A DNA stretch of 64,000 nt from NCBI RefSeq assembly GCF_009857505.1, contig NZ_WWCP01000006.1, positions 118,474 through 182,473 on the forward strand. Direction: 5' to 3'. The translations under genes and the position numbers were made by a program. Shown piece after piece: positions 25,250-34,790 of the stretch (the first letter of the stretch is position 1; each line of letters starts with the position of its first letter). Source of the stretch: Duganella lactea (GTDB lineage Bacteria; Pseudomonadota; Gammaproteobacteria; Burkholderiales; Burkholderiaceae_D). The notes beneath the pieces are model-generated. The model was not told the DNA's origin. It saw nothing but the letters and a program-made list of their open reading frames with translations, and did no database searches.

Positions 25250-26556
25250 TGCGCGCCGGCTGCCTGCAGCCTTGCGATCGCTTCATTACGGCGCTTGCGC
25301 AGCGTCGGCATCGAAATCTGGTCCAGCGCCGCCAGTTGCTGCAGGGTTGGCAGCTCGCCGGTGGCCGGGTCCAGCCAGGCGTCCGGATACGTGTCGTCCG
25401 TCGCGCCCAACAGTTTTTGGTACACGGCCAGGCGAATCGGCAGCGATTCATCGCGCAATATGCGCACCGTCCAGCTGCCCGCATCCTGCGCGGCACGCGC
25501 CATTTCCAGATAGCGGAGGGGCAGGGAAAGGTCTTCGGCGCGGGATTGTTCAAGGGCCAGTTGTTCTTCGTCGACCAGCGGGCCGCTATCCAGGAGGTCA
25601 TCGCTGTCTTCAGCGGCATCATCCTCGTCCGGCTCCGGGGCGGCGAGAATGCGGTCGTCTCGCGGTTGTCCGGCGCCGGCCGCCTGGGCGGACTCGCCCA
25701 GCACGCGCCAGTAGTCCTCCAGCCATAGCGCGGCTTCGCCTGCATCCGCTTGCCAGTCCTCGGCGCTGTCCATATTGGCCGACAGTTCTTCGTAATCGCC
25801 GATCTCCGCCAGCAGCGCGGCAATCTTGTCAGGGCTGTTTTTCAGACTGGCGAAGCGTTTGGATTTGGTGTGCAACGGCCCTGGCGTGCCGCCGAACCGC
25901 TCCAGTGTTTCGCTCCAGCGGATGATCCACTCGGCTTTGCAGCCGCTGATGGTTTTCATCTGCCGCACCTCGATCGGTGAGCCGGCCAGCGGGCGGCCCA
26001 GGATGGCGCCGACTTGCGCGGCATTCTGCTCCCAGGCCGCAAACAAGCCGGCGATCTCGCGATACGCCGTATCCAGCATGCGATAGGTGTAGATTTTGTT
26101 GGGCGAGCAATCGCGGCCTGTGGCGGCGATGTAGCTGTCCGCGTCCACCTTGTCGCGCAAGGTCGCGTACATATCGTTGACCTTCTTGCGCAACATGCCC
26201 TCGGCCGCCGGATCGTGCCAGAAGGCGCCACTGCGCGCATGCTCGCTGGCCATGGCGGCGATGAAGACAGTCCAGTAAGTAGTCTGCGCCTGCAACTCGT
26301 GCAGCAGCCCTAGCGACAATTCATACACGCTCTCGCCATAGCTGTTGCCTTCGGCCTCGCCGCGTGCGCTGCGGGCGCTGGCGCGCAAGGCGGCGGCCAC
26401 CGCTTCGGTATAGGCGTCGAGCAGCGCCGCGTGCCGCGCGGAGTCGAGCACCTGGTGCATCTCAATCTGCCGGAAGGCCTGCAACGAACATAGCCCCAGC
26501 AGCTTGCGCACTTGTTCCCAGCCGTGCTCCTGATACCGGGTTCCTGGCAAGCGCAT
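25246..26556 (-). CDS. Sigma-factor-like protein with C-terminal helix-turn-helix
   Basis: A 436-residue, mostly helical protein. The last 45 residues (LPTLQQLAALDQISMPTLRKRRNEAIARL) look like a sigma region 4 or similar helix-turn-helix, preceded by an acidic linker (about residues 300-345). The N-terminal 250 residues are helical and of unknown type. The ATG at 26556 is chosen because it has AGGAC upstream; a GTG at 26604 is possible. It overlaps the 197-residue gene by 4 bases. I infer a DNA-binding regulator of the locus; the sigma relationship is weak. Confidence 0.45.
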   Translation of the reverse strand: MRLPGTRYQEHGWEQVRKLLGLCSLQAFRQIEMHQVLDSARHAALLDAYTEAVAAALRASARSARGEAEGNSYGESVYELSLGLLHELQAQTTYWTVFIAAMASEHARSGAFWHDPAAEGMLRKKVNDMYATLRDKVDADSYIAATGRDCSPNKIYTYRMLDTAYREIAGLFAAWEQNAAQVGAILGRPLAGSPIEVRQMKTISGCKAEWIIRWSETLERFGGTPGPLHTKSKRFASLKNSPDKIAALLAEIGDYEELSANMDSAEDWQADAGEAALWLEDYWRVLGESAQAAGAGQPRDDRILAAPEPDEDDAAEDSDDLLDSGPLVDEEQLALEQSRAEDLSLPLRYLEMARAAQDAGSWTVRILRDESLPIRLAVYQKLLGATDDTYPDAWLDPATGELPTLQQLAALDQISMPTLRKRRNEAIARLQAAGAQ

Positions 26557-26637
26557 AAAGTCCTGTATATAAAGATAAGTCAAAAGGCTTTGCAAGCATG
26601 CCACAAAAAGGCGCCCGGCATTATCCCGTTTACAAGG

Positions 26638-29600
26638 CTATTTCCGCTTCTGTTCACCGTTCTGCGTTGCCAGCGTGGAGAGGATGGCGGCAATCACCGG
26701 CGCCGCATGTTCGCCACCGGTGGCGTCGGAGTGGCTGACGAAGGCCGCCATGGCCAGGCGGTGATGCTGGCCTGGCAAGCTGCCCGGCTCCAGCCAGCCG
26801 GTGAACCAGACGGTTGCCGTGTCCTCGCCGCTAGGCGCGGTGCCAGTCTTGCCATACAGGCCGGGACGCACGGTTGTCAGCGCAGCACCACGGAAAGCCC
26901 CTGCCCCTGTCCCAACATCGACCACGCCCTTCATGCCGGCCTTGATGCGGTCCAGGCGTATGCCCAGCGGCGGCGAGGCCGGCACCGTGCTGCTGACGCG
27001 ATCCAGCGACAACAGCATGCGCGGCGCCACCACCCGGCCCTGCCCGACCGCCGCCGACGCCAACGCCATTTGCAGCGGCGTGACCTGCATGCGCAGGCCG
27101 ATCGACATCTGGCGCAGTTCGTGGCGCGTGTGGATCGGATCGATGCGGGCTGGCGTGGCTTGCAGCGCATCCCAGGCGCGCCATTGAAATTCCGGCGGCA
27201 GCAGGCCGCCGTCCAGACGCAGTACTTGCTCGAAGCCCAGCCGGCGCGCCGCGCCAACGATGGGGCGCACGCTGTCCAACGCGCCGGCGTCCAGCGCTTG
27301 CAGATCGGGCGCGCCGCCGTCCGGACGGCCGAACAGGCTGCGGTCGCTCAATTCGCTGGACCAGGCAAACCAGGTATTCAAGCTGTAGGTCAGCGCCTGT
27401 GCGAGTCCGAGACGCCCCTCCTGCGCCCGACGATCCAGGCTTTGCTCGCGGTAGTTGGTGATGTGCGCCAGGCGCGGATTCATTGGATAGCTGGCGGCGT
27501 CGGTCTGGAAACCGTAGCCGCGCTGTACTGCCAGGCGGTTGATGGCCGGCAGCGGCAAGCCGCCCAGCAGAGCATCGATCTGCGGATCGTCTTGTGCGGC
27601 CAGTTCCAGGCCCAGCGCGCTGATTACTTTGAAGGTTGAGCCAGGGCTTTGGTGCGCGCCGCCATCGTGCTGCAAGGCTGGCAGGCGCAATGGGCTGCGC
27701 GCGGGGCTGGTGCGATCAAAGTCGCGCACTTCGGCCCAGTTGACGGCGTTGACCTCGCCCGCGCCGGCGCCCGCTGCGGCGAGAATGTCGCCGTTTTCCG
27801 TGTCGAGGATGATCAGACCGGCATGACGGCCTTCAGGCGCGGGCTGGCTACCGGTACAGCGCCCCTCCTGCCAGCGCCCGCGATGCATGGCGACGCATTC
27901 GAGCACGCGCTGGCTGAGGGTTTGCAATGGCAGGTCGAGCGTCAGTGTGGCGCTGGCGGTGCCGGAGGGCGCGGGCAACCGTGCCAGCATGCCGGCGACG
28001 CTGTTGGCGTGCTCGGTGCTGATGCCGATCAGTGGCGCGAGGCCGGCTTCTATCGCGGATTCGCTGGGCGCGCCGTCGGTCCATAACGTGGTGCCGTTGC
28101 GGTCCTGCAGCTGGACTGCCGCGCGCGTGCCGCCGCGTGCGGCGCTGTTCTCGCCGGGCGCGAGCGGCTGCCACATCAAGCGGCCGTCGGCCACGCGCAG
28201 GTGACGGTATTTCTGATCTTCCGGCGCATTGAAGTCCAGCGCTTGCAGATCGAACTGGATGCTGCGGACGCCGGCTTGCGGTGTGAGCGTGATTTGCTGA
28301 ACATCGGTGCTGCTGGCGCAGGCCCGCCCGCTGCAGGCTGGCGTCAACTGGGCGCTGGCGCCGCTGATGCCGCGCGTGCCAACGCGGCCCGCCACCAGCA
28401 GTTGCAGTTCCTCACCACCGCTGGCCGCACGGGGCAGATTGAGCGTCAAGCGTACGACAGGATCATCACCAGTCGGCGGCCAGTGCGCGACGCGCGTCCA
28501 TGGCTGCCAGCCTTGCGGCAAGGATGCGAACAAGCGCGATGCCGCCACCGGCATCTGGCTGGTGGTGGCGATCATGACCGGCGCGTTGCCGTTGGTGGCT
28601 CTGGTGGTGGCGCTCCATTCCAGCGGCAGGTCCGCCGGGCCTTTGACGCGCCAGGCCAACAGGCGGCGTTCGCTGTTGTAGATGTCGATTTGCTGGCGGA
28701 CGTAGGCGCCGTCGGCCTGGTAGTAAAGGCGCTTGAAGAGTTTTTGCGTGACGGGTCCTGACTGGACCTGCTGCCAGCCATGCAGTTCCGCCGCCCGCTC
28801 GCTGGTTTGGGCGGCCTGCCATTGCGGCAGGTCACGTGGCGCAATGGCGACATTGCCGCTGGCGGTGAGACGAATCAAGCCCTGGGCTTGCAGTTGTTCG
28901 AACAGCGTCTGGTCTTCCAGCGCGCCGGCGGCGGCCTTGGGCACTTGATAGTCGCCGGCGGCGAGATAGGCGCTGACAGCGCGGCCGCGCGCCGGAAAGG
29001 CGGTGACCAGCGCGGCGGGCCGGCCGGCCGGCATGGTAAACGCCGACGGCGCGGCAGGACGGTACATCTGCACCACCAGCTCACCGGCTTGCGGACACAT
29101 GGCGTTGCTGCGGCGCTCGATCCGCAGCGCGGTGTTGGCGCCCCATAGCAGCCAGCCTTGCTGACGCAGCGCGACCTGGCCACTGGCGCCCTGCTCGATC
29201 TGGCCGAAACTGGCGTCGCTGAGCCAGCGGGCATCGCCCTGGCGCACGCGCCAGCTGAGTTGCAACGGCTCGCTCAGCGGGTCGGTGAAGTCGGCGCGGG
29301 CGGCGCCTTCGATTTGTACCTCGGGCATGGCGTCGGCGCCGTTATCGCGGTCGGCGATCAGCAGCACGTTGCGCAGGGAAATCTGCGCGCCGCCTTCTTC
29401 ATTGCGCTTGACCCAACGCTTGACATCGTCGAAGCGGTAGCCGATGCGCAGCGGCAGCAGGCGTGGATCGGTGGGGCTGCGCAGTTGGCTGCACAAGTCC
29501 ACGCGGACCGCTGGAGCGGCTTGCAGGTTGGAGGCGATCAGCAAGGCGCCGCCGGGGTGCAAGCTGGCGCTGATGCCGGCGTCTTGCGGGACGCTGAAGG

Positions 29601-29913
29601 CGATACCCGGCAGGACGGATTGGTAGACATGGGCGGCGCGAATGTTGGCGGCCGATTGCGGCGTGCTGGCGGTGGTGGCGGCCAAATGACGGGCATGGCC
29701 GGCGATCAGCACACCGCCGCCCGCAGCAAACAGCAGGCCCACCACCGCGATCCAGACGCTGCGCGATGCGCGTGGACTGGCGGGCGCGCCGCGTGACGAA
29801 ACCAGCCGGACCGCCGGACCGTCGCGCCGGCCGGCGCGCAGGTTGGCGCTACGGCGGCGCGTGCGCCGGCGCTCGGCCCAGGCTTGCAGGATGGTGCGGA
29901 TAAATGGCGGCAT
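26638..29913 (-). CDS. Large class B penicillin-binding protein (transpeptidase)
   Basis: A 1091-residue bitopic protein. A basic cytoplasmic start is followed by one helix (about residues 50-72), a roughly 600-residue periplasmic region of unknown beta-rich domains, and a C-terminal transpeptidase with all three active-site motifs: STFK (Ser759-Lys762), SLN (844-846) and KTG (1022-1024). It lacks a glycosyltransferase domain, so it is class B, about twice the usual size of PBP2 or FtsI. It crosslinks peptidoglycan, presumably with the SEDS protein of the facing operon. It is the first gene of the leftward operon, with GAGGG as ribosome-binding site. Confidence 0.85.
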   Translation of the reverse strand: MPPFIRTILQAWAERRRTRRRSANLRAGRRDGPAVRLVSSRGAPASPRASRSVWIAVVGLLFAAGGGVLIAGHARHLAATTASTPQSAANIRAAHVYQSVLPGIAFSVPQDAGISASLHPGGALLIASNLQAAPAVRVDLCSQLRSPTDPRLLPLRIGYRFDDVKRWVKRNEEGGAQISLRNVLLIADRDNGADAMPEVQIEGAARADFTDPLSEPLQLSWRVRQGDARWLSDASFGQIEQGASGQVALRQQGWLLWGANTALRIERRSNAMCPQAGELVVQMYRPAAPSAFTMPAGRPAALVTAFPARGRAVSAYLAAGDYQVPKAAAGALEDQTLFEQLQAQGLIRLTASGNVAIAPRDLPQWQAAQTSERAAELHGWQQVQSGPVTQKLFKRLYYQADGAYVRQQIDIYNSERRLLAWRVKGPADLPLEWSATTRATNGNAPVMIATTSQMPVAASRLFASLPQGWQPWTRVAHWPPTGDDPVVRLTLNLPRAASGGEELQLLVAGRVGTRGISGASAQLTPACSGRACASSTDVQQITLTPQAGVRSIQFDLQALDFNAPEDQKYRHLRVADGRLMWQPLAPGENSAARGGTRAAVQLQDRNGTTLWTDGAPSESAIEAGLAPLIGISTEHANSVAGMLARLPAPSGTASATLTLDLPLQTLSQRVLECVAMHRGRWQEGRCTGSQPAPEGRHAGLIILDTENGDILAAAGAGAGEVNAVNWAEVRDFDRTSPARSPLRLPALQHDGGAHQSPGSTFKVISALGLELAAQDDPQIDALLGGLPLPAINRLAVQRGYGFQTDAASYPMNPRLAHITNYREQSLDRRAQEGRLGLAQALTYSLNTWFAWSSELSDRSLFGRPDGGAPDLQALDAGALDSVRPIVGAARRLGFEQVLRLDGGLLPPEFQWRAWDALQATPARIDPIHTRHELRQMSIGLRMQVTPLQMALASAAVGQGRVVAPRMLLSLDRVSSTVPASPPLGIRLDRIKAGMKGVVDVGTGAGAFRGAALTTVRPGLYGKTGTAPSGEDTATVWFTGWLEPGSLPGQHHRLAMAAFVSHSDATGGEHAAPVIAAILSTLATQNGEQKRK

Positions 29914-30092
29914 ATGCCCTCGCTATCGGTTTGCACTCCTTAGCCGGGGGAGGCGGAAAAACGGACCTTCGTCGCGGCAAAACGCATTTCGGGGCGCGGA
30001 AATCGCATCTCGTCGCAATCCCGACGCAGCTTGCGCGGCCTTTAGATACAGTGACTACATCGAAACTCACTCACCCACCGAAGGAGATTAAA

Positions 30093-30317
30093 ATGAACGT
30101 CCTGAAAAACTTTGAAGCCCTGTTCGTCGTTGCCGCCACCCTGACCTGCGGCGCCGCTTACGCACTGGCCAGCCATACCGCCGTGACACAAGATCCAACC
30201 ATGCAAACGGTCGTGGTCAGCGCCAAGCGCATGACGCCTGAACAGAAGCTGCAATCGGTGCTGGAAGAACGCGCCACCATGATGGCGGCGGAATCCAGCA
30301 AAGCCGGCACGATCTGA
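30093..30317 (+). CDS. Small exported hypothetical protein
   Basis: A 74-residue protein with an N-terminal hydrophobic segment (FEALFVVAATLTCGAAYALA) that can be a signal peptide, and a short mature part (TVVVSAKRMTPEQKLQSVLEE). The ATG at 30093 has an excellent AAGGAGATTAAA site; the longer open frame upstream has no support. The 'VVVSAKRMT.EQK' motif is seen in small exported proteins of Oxalobacteraceae, but the function is unknown. It is divergent from the PBP gene across 179 bases. Confidence 0.68.
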   Translation: MNVLKNFEALFVVAATLTCGAAYALASHTAVTQDPTMQTVVVSAKRMTPEQKLQSVLEERATMMAAESSKAGTI

Positions 30318-30450
30318 TTCCGTACGCCAGCGCACATGAGAATTGCGCGGCTTTGTGTCATATGTAAAAAGTTGCATCAGACAGCACCACAACGAAACTC
30401 GCTTGATATAGTTCGTTCATCAGCAGTTCAAAGGAACGGAGGAAGTCATC

Positions 30451-31077
30451 ATGATCAAGCCAATTTTCGTCACCGCCATGCTCGCACTGAGCGCAGCGGC
30501 ATTTGCTCCCGCCACCGCCTCGGCGCAGGTCGGCGTGAGCATCGTGATCGGTAACGCACCGCCACCTCCACGCTTTGAAAGTCTGCCGCCGCCGCGCAGC
30601 GGCTACGTCTGGGCGCCGGGCTATTGGAACTGGGACGGCTATCGCCACGTCTGGGCCGCCGGCCACTGGGAGCGCGCGCGCCCGGGCAATTACTGGCGCA
30701 AGGCAGAATGGGTACGCGAGGGCGGCGGTTGGCGCTTTGCCCCCGGCGGCTGGGTGGTCACCAGCGGTCCGACCCGCGTCGATTACATCACCGTCGCCCC
30801 GCCACCGCCACGCTATGAGCGCGTTCCGCCACCACGCCCAGGCTATGTCTGGTCACCAGGCTACTGGGATTGGCGCGGCAACAGCCACGTATGGGTAGGC
30901 GGCAACTGGATCGCCTCGCGTCCCGGCTATGTCTACCACCAACCGGGTTGGGAACGGCGTGACGGCCACTGGTATCGTCAGGAGGCGCGCTGGGACCGTG
31001 GCCCGAACGGCGACCGCGATCACGACGGCATCCCGAACCGCTACGACCGTCACCCGAATAACCCTCGTCGCGATTAA
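30451..31077 (+). CDS. Exported YXWGXW-repeat protein
   Basis: A 208-residue secreted protein. A signal peptide (cut near ASAQVG, residue 26) is followed by repeated aromatic units: PPPRSGYVWAPGYWNWDG, HVWAAGHWERARPG, and a second set PPPRPGYVWSPGYWDWRG, HVWVGGNWIASRPG, which define the YXWGXW family. The C-terminus is Arg/Asp/His-rich (GPNGDRDHDGIPNRYDRHP), with a calcium-type DxDxD spacing. The role is unknown, probably in the envelope. The RNase H-like gene starts in its stop codon (TAATG). Confidence 0.88.
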   Translation: MIKPIFVTAMLALSAAAFAPATASAQVGVSIVIGNAPPPPRFESLPPPRSGYVWAPGYWNWDGYRHVWAAGHWERARPGNYWRKAEWVREGGGWRFAPGGWVVTSGPTRVDYITVAPPPPRYERVPPPRPGYVWSPGYWDWRGNSHVWVGGNWIASRPGYVYHQPGWERRDGHWYRQEARWDRGPNGDRDHDGIPNRYDRHPNNPRRD

Positions 31078-31739
31078 TGGACAACACGGCATTTGAACAA
31101 TTGGCCACGGCCGCCTTCAAGGGCGAGCGCGTGGCCGCGCGTCGTTTGGCCACCCGCACGGACGTCAGCGAGGCGCAGGCACTATCGCAGGTGCTGACAC
31201 TGGCCGCCGGCGCGCCCGGATTGGCGCATTTGCTGGCGGAGCGCGCGCTGCTTCGCCAGCGCGACGAACAGCGACGCACGGAGCGACAGGAAAACGCCGC
31301 CCACAAACTGGCGCGACGCCAGGCCGGCCGGCAGCCATCGGCCGCGTGGCAAGGCTGGTTCGACGGCTCGGCGCATCCGAATCCGGGCCGTATCGGCATC
31401 GGCGCCCTGCTGTGCGGGCCGGATGGGCAGCGGATTGAAATCAGCCGCCGCGCCGGACATGGCAACAGCAGCGAAGCAGAATATCTGGCGCTGACGGCGC
31501 TGCTCGAAGCGGCGAAACAGATGGGCGTGACCGGGCTGGCCGTGCGCGGCGACAGCCAGGTGGTGATCAACGATGTGAATTTGGGCGCGGCGCGCGGCGC
31601 CAAAGGACTGGAAGAACATCGGGCGCGCGTGCAGGCGCTGATGGCGGCGCTGGGCGAGGTGGAACTACGCTGGCTACCGCGCCACCGCAACGGCGAAGCC
31701 GACCGCCTGTCGCAACAGGCGGCAGGTCACGAGGATTAG
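31077..31739 (+). CDS. RNase HI-like nuclease with N-terminal extension
   Basis: A 220-residue protein with an RNase H domain in residues 95-215. The four acidic active-site positions are present: [31 protein letters not shown] and [11 protein letters not shown]. Such type-1 RNases cleave the RNA strand of RNA/DNA hybrids. The N-terminal 90 residues are a basic helical extension. The start overlaps the upstream stop by 1 base (TAATG), so translation is coupled. The 3' end overlaps the MCP gene tail. Confidence 0.88.
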   Translation: MDNTAFEQLATAAFKGERVAARRLATRTDVSEAQALSQVLTLAAGAPGLAHLLAERALLRQRDEQRRTERQENAAHKLARRQAGRQPSAAWQGWFDGSAHPNPGRIGIGALLCGPDGQRIEISRRAGHGNSSEAEYLALTALLEAAKQMGVTGLAVRGDSQVVINDVNLGAARGAKGLEEHRARVQALMAALGEVELRWLPRHRNGEADRLSQQAAGHED

Positions 31740-33340
31740 GCGCCGATACGCAACGATGCCTTCTGCGCGCGCGACGGTTGCAGACGCGGCATGCCGTCCA
31801 CCTTGAACACACTGACCGCATGCGCCAGCGCAGCGGCCTGCTGCTGCATCGATTCGGCGGCGGCGGCGGCCTGCTCGACCAGCGCCGCGTTTTGCTGCGT
31901 CACCGAGTCCATCGAGCCGATCGCCTGGTTGACTTGGGTGATGCCGGCGCTTTGCTCGCTGCTGGCGGCGGTGATTTCCGAAATCATGTCGCTGACCTTT
32001 TGCACGCTATTGACAATTTCGCCCATCGTGCTGCCGGCATCGGCCACCAGCTTGCTGCCCTGATTGACCTTGTCCACCGAGTCGCCGATCAGCGCCTTGA
32101 TTTCCTTGGCGGCGGAGGCGGAACGCTGCGCCAGATTGCGCACTTCGGACGCCACCACCGCAAAGCCGCGGCCCTGCTCGCCGGCGCGCGCCGCTTCCAC
32201 GGCGGCGTTCAGCGCCAGAATATTGGTCTGGAAGGCGATGCCATCGATGACCGAAATGATGTCGACGATTTTGCTGGACGACTGGTTGATCGAATCCATC
32301 GTGCCCACCACTTCCGCCACCACGGCGCCGCCCTTGACGGCAACCTGCGCCGCCGATGCCGCCAGCTGATTGGCCTGGCGCGCGTTGTCGGCGTTGTGCT
32401 TGACGGTGGACGTCAGTTCCTCCATCGACGACGCGGTTTCCTCCAGCGCGCTGGCCTGCTGCTCGGTGCGGCGCGACAGGTCGTGATTGCCCTCGGCGAT
32501 TTCGGTCGACGAGGTGGTGATGTGATCGGTGCCGGTGCGCACCTCGGTGACGATGTTAAGCAGACTGGCATTCATTTCCTTCAGCGCCGACAGCAACTGG
32601 CCCGTTTCATCCTTGGCGCTGTCGTCGATATGGCCGGTCAGGTCGCCGCTGGCGACGCGGCGCGCGGCGGCCACGGCTTCCTGCAACGGCCGCACGATGC
32701 CGGTGGTGAGCAGCCAGGCGCAGGTGATGCCGAACACCAGCACCAGGGCGGCCAGCGCGAACAGCAAACGGCGGCTGCTGGTGGCCACTTCATCGATGTG
32801 GGCGGCGCTGGCGTCGATCTTGGCGCGCTGCATTTTCAGCAATTCGACGATCAGTTCCTGAAACTTGGCGGTGCCCGGCCGGAAGACGTTTTCAAAGATG
32901 CGGGTGGCCTCTTCCAGTTCGCCGGCGGTCTTCAGCTTGTTGATCTGGTCGCGCGAGGACAGGTAAATTTTGCGCTGCTCACCGATACGGATGAACAGCT
33001 CCTTCTCGTCGGCGTCACTGATCAGGCCCTCGATGCTCTTTTGCAGCTGGGACGAAACGGCCGACGAAGCCTTTGCCTCTTCGGCGAAGTAGGCGCCGAG
33101 CGACGGGTCGCCGCTGCGCGCGACGGCGGTGGTGCGGCGGATGCCGCTGTCGATCTTGCCCGACCAGTCGGAGATCATGCGCTCCTTGGCCAACGGCACC
33201 TGCATCATTTCGCTGGTGGCCGACGCCACGCCCTGCAAACGCCACACGCTGATGCCGGTGATCAGCATCGCAAACGCCAGAATGATCGTGAAGCCCAACC
33301 CCAGGCGTTTGCCGATACTGATATTCGCCAACCTATTCAT
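31736..33340 (-). CDS. Methyl-accepting chemotaxis protein
   Basis: A 534-residue chemoreceptor. Residues 8-34 form the first helix, then a four-helix-bundle (4HB_MCP) periplasmic domain to about 190, a second helix, a HAMP domain ([20 protein letters not shown]) and the signalling hairpin with [21 protein letters not shown]. The start at 33340 has GAGGTAGG upstream and gives the standard N-terminus. The CheW gene precedes it at 33426 in the same direction, but no CheA, CheR or CheB is present in the window. The sensed ligand is unknown. Confidence 0.95.
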   Translation of the reverse strand: MNRLANISIGKRLGLGFTIILAFAMLITGISVWRLQGVASATSEMMQVPLAKERMISDWSGKIDSGIRRTTAVARSGDPSLGAYFAEEAKASSAVSSQLQKSIEGLISDADEKELFIRIGEQRKIYLSSRDQINKLKTAGELEEATRIFENVFRPGTAKFQELIVELLKMQRAKIDASAAHIDEVATSSRRLLFALAALVLVFGITCAWLLTTGIVRPLQEAVAAARRVASGDLTGHIDDSAKDETGQLLSALKEMNASLLNIVTEVRTGTDHITTSSTEIAEGNHDLSRRTEQQASALEETASSMEELTSTVKHNADNARQANQLAASAAQVAVKGGAVVAEVVGTMDSINQSSSKIVDIISVIDGIAFQTNILALNAAVEAARAGEQGRGFAVVASEVRNLAQRSASAAKEIKALIGDSVDKVNQGSKLVADAGSTMGEIVNSVQKVSDMISEITAASSEQSAGITQVNQAIGSMDSVTQQNAALVEQAAAAAESMQQQAAALAHAVSVFKVDGMPRLQPSRAQKASLRIGA

Positions 33341-33425
33341 TCGTGCACCTACCTCTCGGAGTAACAACAAAAACTACACTACGGCATCAGCACCGGGTTC
33401 TGCCCGCTGAGATCTTCGCTGGTGG

Positions 33426-33920
33426 TTATGCCGCCAGCGCCGTGCTTTCGATCAGGCCCATGTCCGCGCTGGACATCAGCTTGTCGATGTCGACCAGAAT
33501 CAGCATGCGCTCGTCGATCGTGCCCAGGCCGACAATGTGTTCGGTGTTCAGCGCCGAGCCGATTTCCGGCGCCGGTTTGATTTGTTCGTGGGTCAGCGTG
33601 GTCACGTCCGACACGCGGTCCACCACCATGCCCACCACGCGGTGGCCGATGTTCAGGATGATGACGACGGTGAACTGGTCGTAGCTTGGCTCACCCAGGT
33701 TGAACTTGATGCGCATGTCGACGATCGGCACGATGATGCCGCGCAGGTTGACCACGCCCTTGACGAAGCCCGGCGCGTTGGCGATACGGGTGGGGGTTTC
33801 GTAGCTGCGGATCTCGCTGACTTTCTGAATGTCGATGCCATACTCTTCCTGGCCCAGGGTAAAGGCCAGGTATTCGCCGGCGGTGGATGCCGAGGCGTTA
33901 AGTTCGGTTACGTTGGACAT
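33426..33920 (-). CDS. cheW: Chemotaxis coupling protein CheW
   Basis: A 164-residue CheW. Signature segments: [37 protein letters not shown] and [14 protein letters not shown]. CheW links chemoreceptors to the CheA kinase. A GAGGAAA ribosome-binding site is present. It lies upstream of the MCP gene by 85 bases and is probably co-transcribed. The rest of the chemotaxis system lies elsewhere. Confidence 0.95.
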   Translation of the reverse strand: MSNVTELNASASTAGEYLAFTLGQEEYGIDIQKVSEIRSYETPTRIANAPGFVKGVVNLRGIIVPIVDMRIKFNLGEPSYDQFTVVIILNIGHRVVGMVVDRVSDVTTLTHEQIKPAPEIGSALNTEHIVGLGTIDERMLILVDIDKLMSSADMGLIESTALAA

Positions 33921-34115
33921 AGGTTTTCCTCATTACAAAGTTATTGGGCATAATGTTACCCCAAGTCAAGATCAAAGACACCAGATAAATGCACCAAAGC
34001 AATAAATAAGCTTATTGCAATTTTCAGATTGCCAATTCGACCACTATTTCTGCTGCACAAGGCTGCCGCCAGCCTGTATGATTTGCCACCAATCGCCAAT
34101 ATTTCAGGGAGACTG

Positions 34116-34775
34116 ATGAATAGCTTGCTTACTGGCTGGCACCCACGCCTGGTCGCCCTTGCCGCCGCCGCGCAGGGCACCGACGGCGCGCATGACACCA
34201 ACCATCTGCACCGCGTCTGGCGCAACGCCAGCCTGCTGCTGGACGATTATCCCGAGGCCGACGCGCTGGTGGTGCTGGCTGGCTGCTATCTGCACGACCT
34301 GGTCAACCTGCCGAAGAACGATCCCGAGCGCCATCTGGCGTCGCGCAAGGCGGCGCTGCTGGCCAGCCGCCAGCTGGCGGCACTGGACTTCCCGCCGAAC
34401 CAGCTGGCCGCCGTCGCGCACGCCATCGAAAGCCACAGTTTTTCCGCCGGCATCCGCCCGGAGACCATCGAGGCCAAGATCGTGCAGGACGCCGACCGGC
34501 TGGACGCGCTGGGCGCGGTCGGACTGGCGCGGCTGTTTTATACCGCCGGCCGCATGGATTCGGCGCTGGCCCATCCGGACGACCCGATGGCGCTGCAGCG
34601 CGACCTCAATGACAAGGCCTATGCGCTGGACCATATCGACACCAAGCTGGCCACGCTGCCCGGCAAGATGCAGACCGCCGCCGGTCGCCGCCTGGCCGAG
34701 GCGCGCATGCAGGAGCTGATCGCCTTCCGCGACAACTTCATCGCCGAATGGGCCGCCAGCCCGTCCTCGCCGTAA
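34116..34775 (+). CDS. HD-domain phosphohydrolase
   Basis: A 219-residue HD hydrolase of the YedJ type. Metal ligands: HDTNHLHRV, then HD in LHDLVNLPK, and later D in VQDADRLDALGAVGLARL. The start at 34116 is chosen for the CAGGGAG site. The substrate is unknown; related proteins act on nucleotides or nucleic-acid breakdown products. A 15-base gap separates it from the MFS gene, which suggests co-transcription. Confidence 0.88.
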   Translation: MNSLLTGWHPRLVALAAAAQGTDGAHDTNHLHRVWRNASLLLDDYPEADALVVLAGCYLHDLVNLPKNDPERHLASRKAALLASRQLAALDFPPNQLAAVAHAIESHSFSAGIRPETIEAKIVQDADRLDALGAVGLARLFYTAGRMDSALAHPDDPMALQRDLNDKAYALDHIDTKLATLPGKMQTAAGRRLAEARMQELIAFRDNFIAEWAASPSSP

Positions 34776-34790
34776 CCTTTTCGAGCTTCC

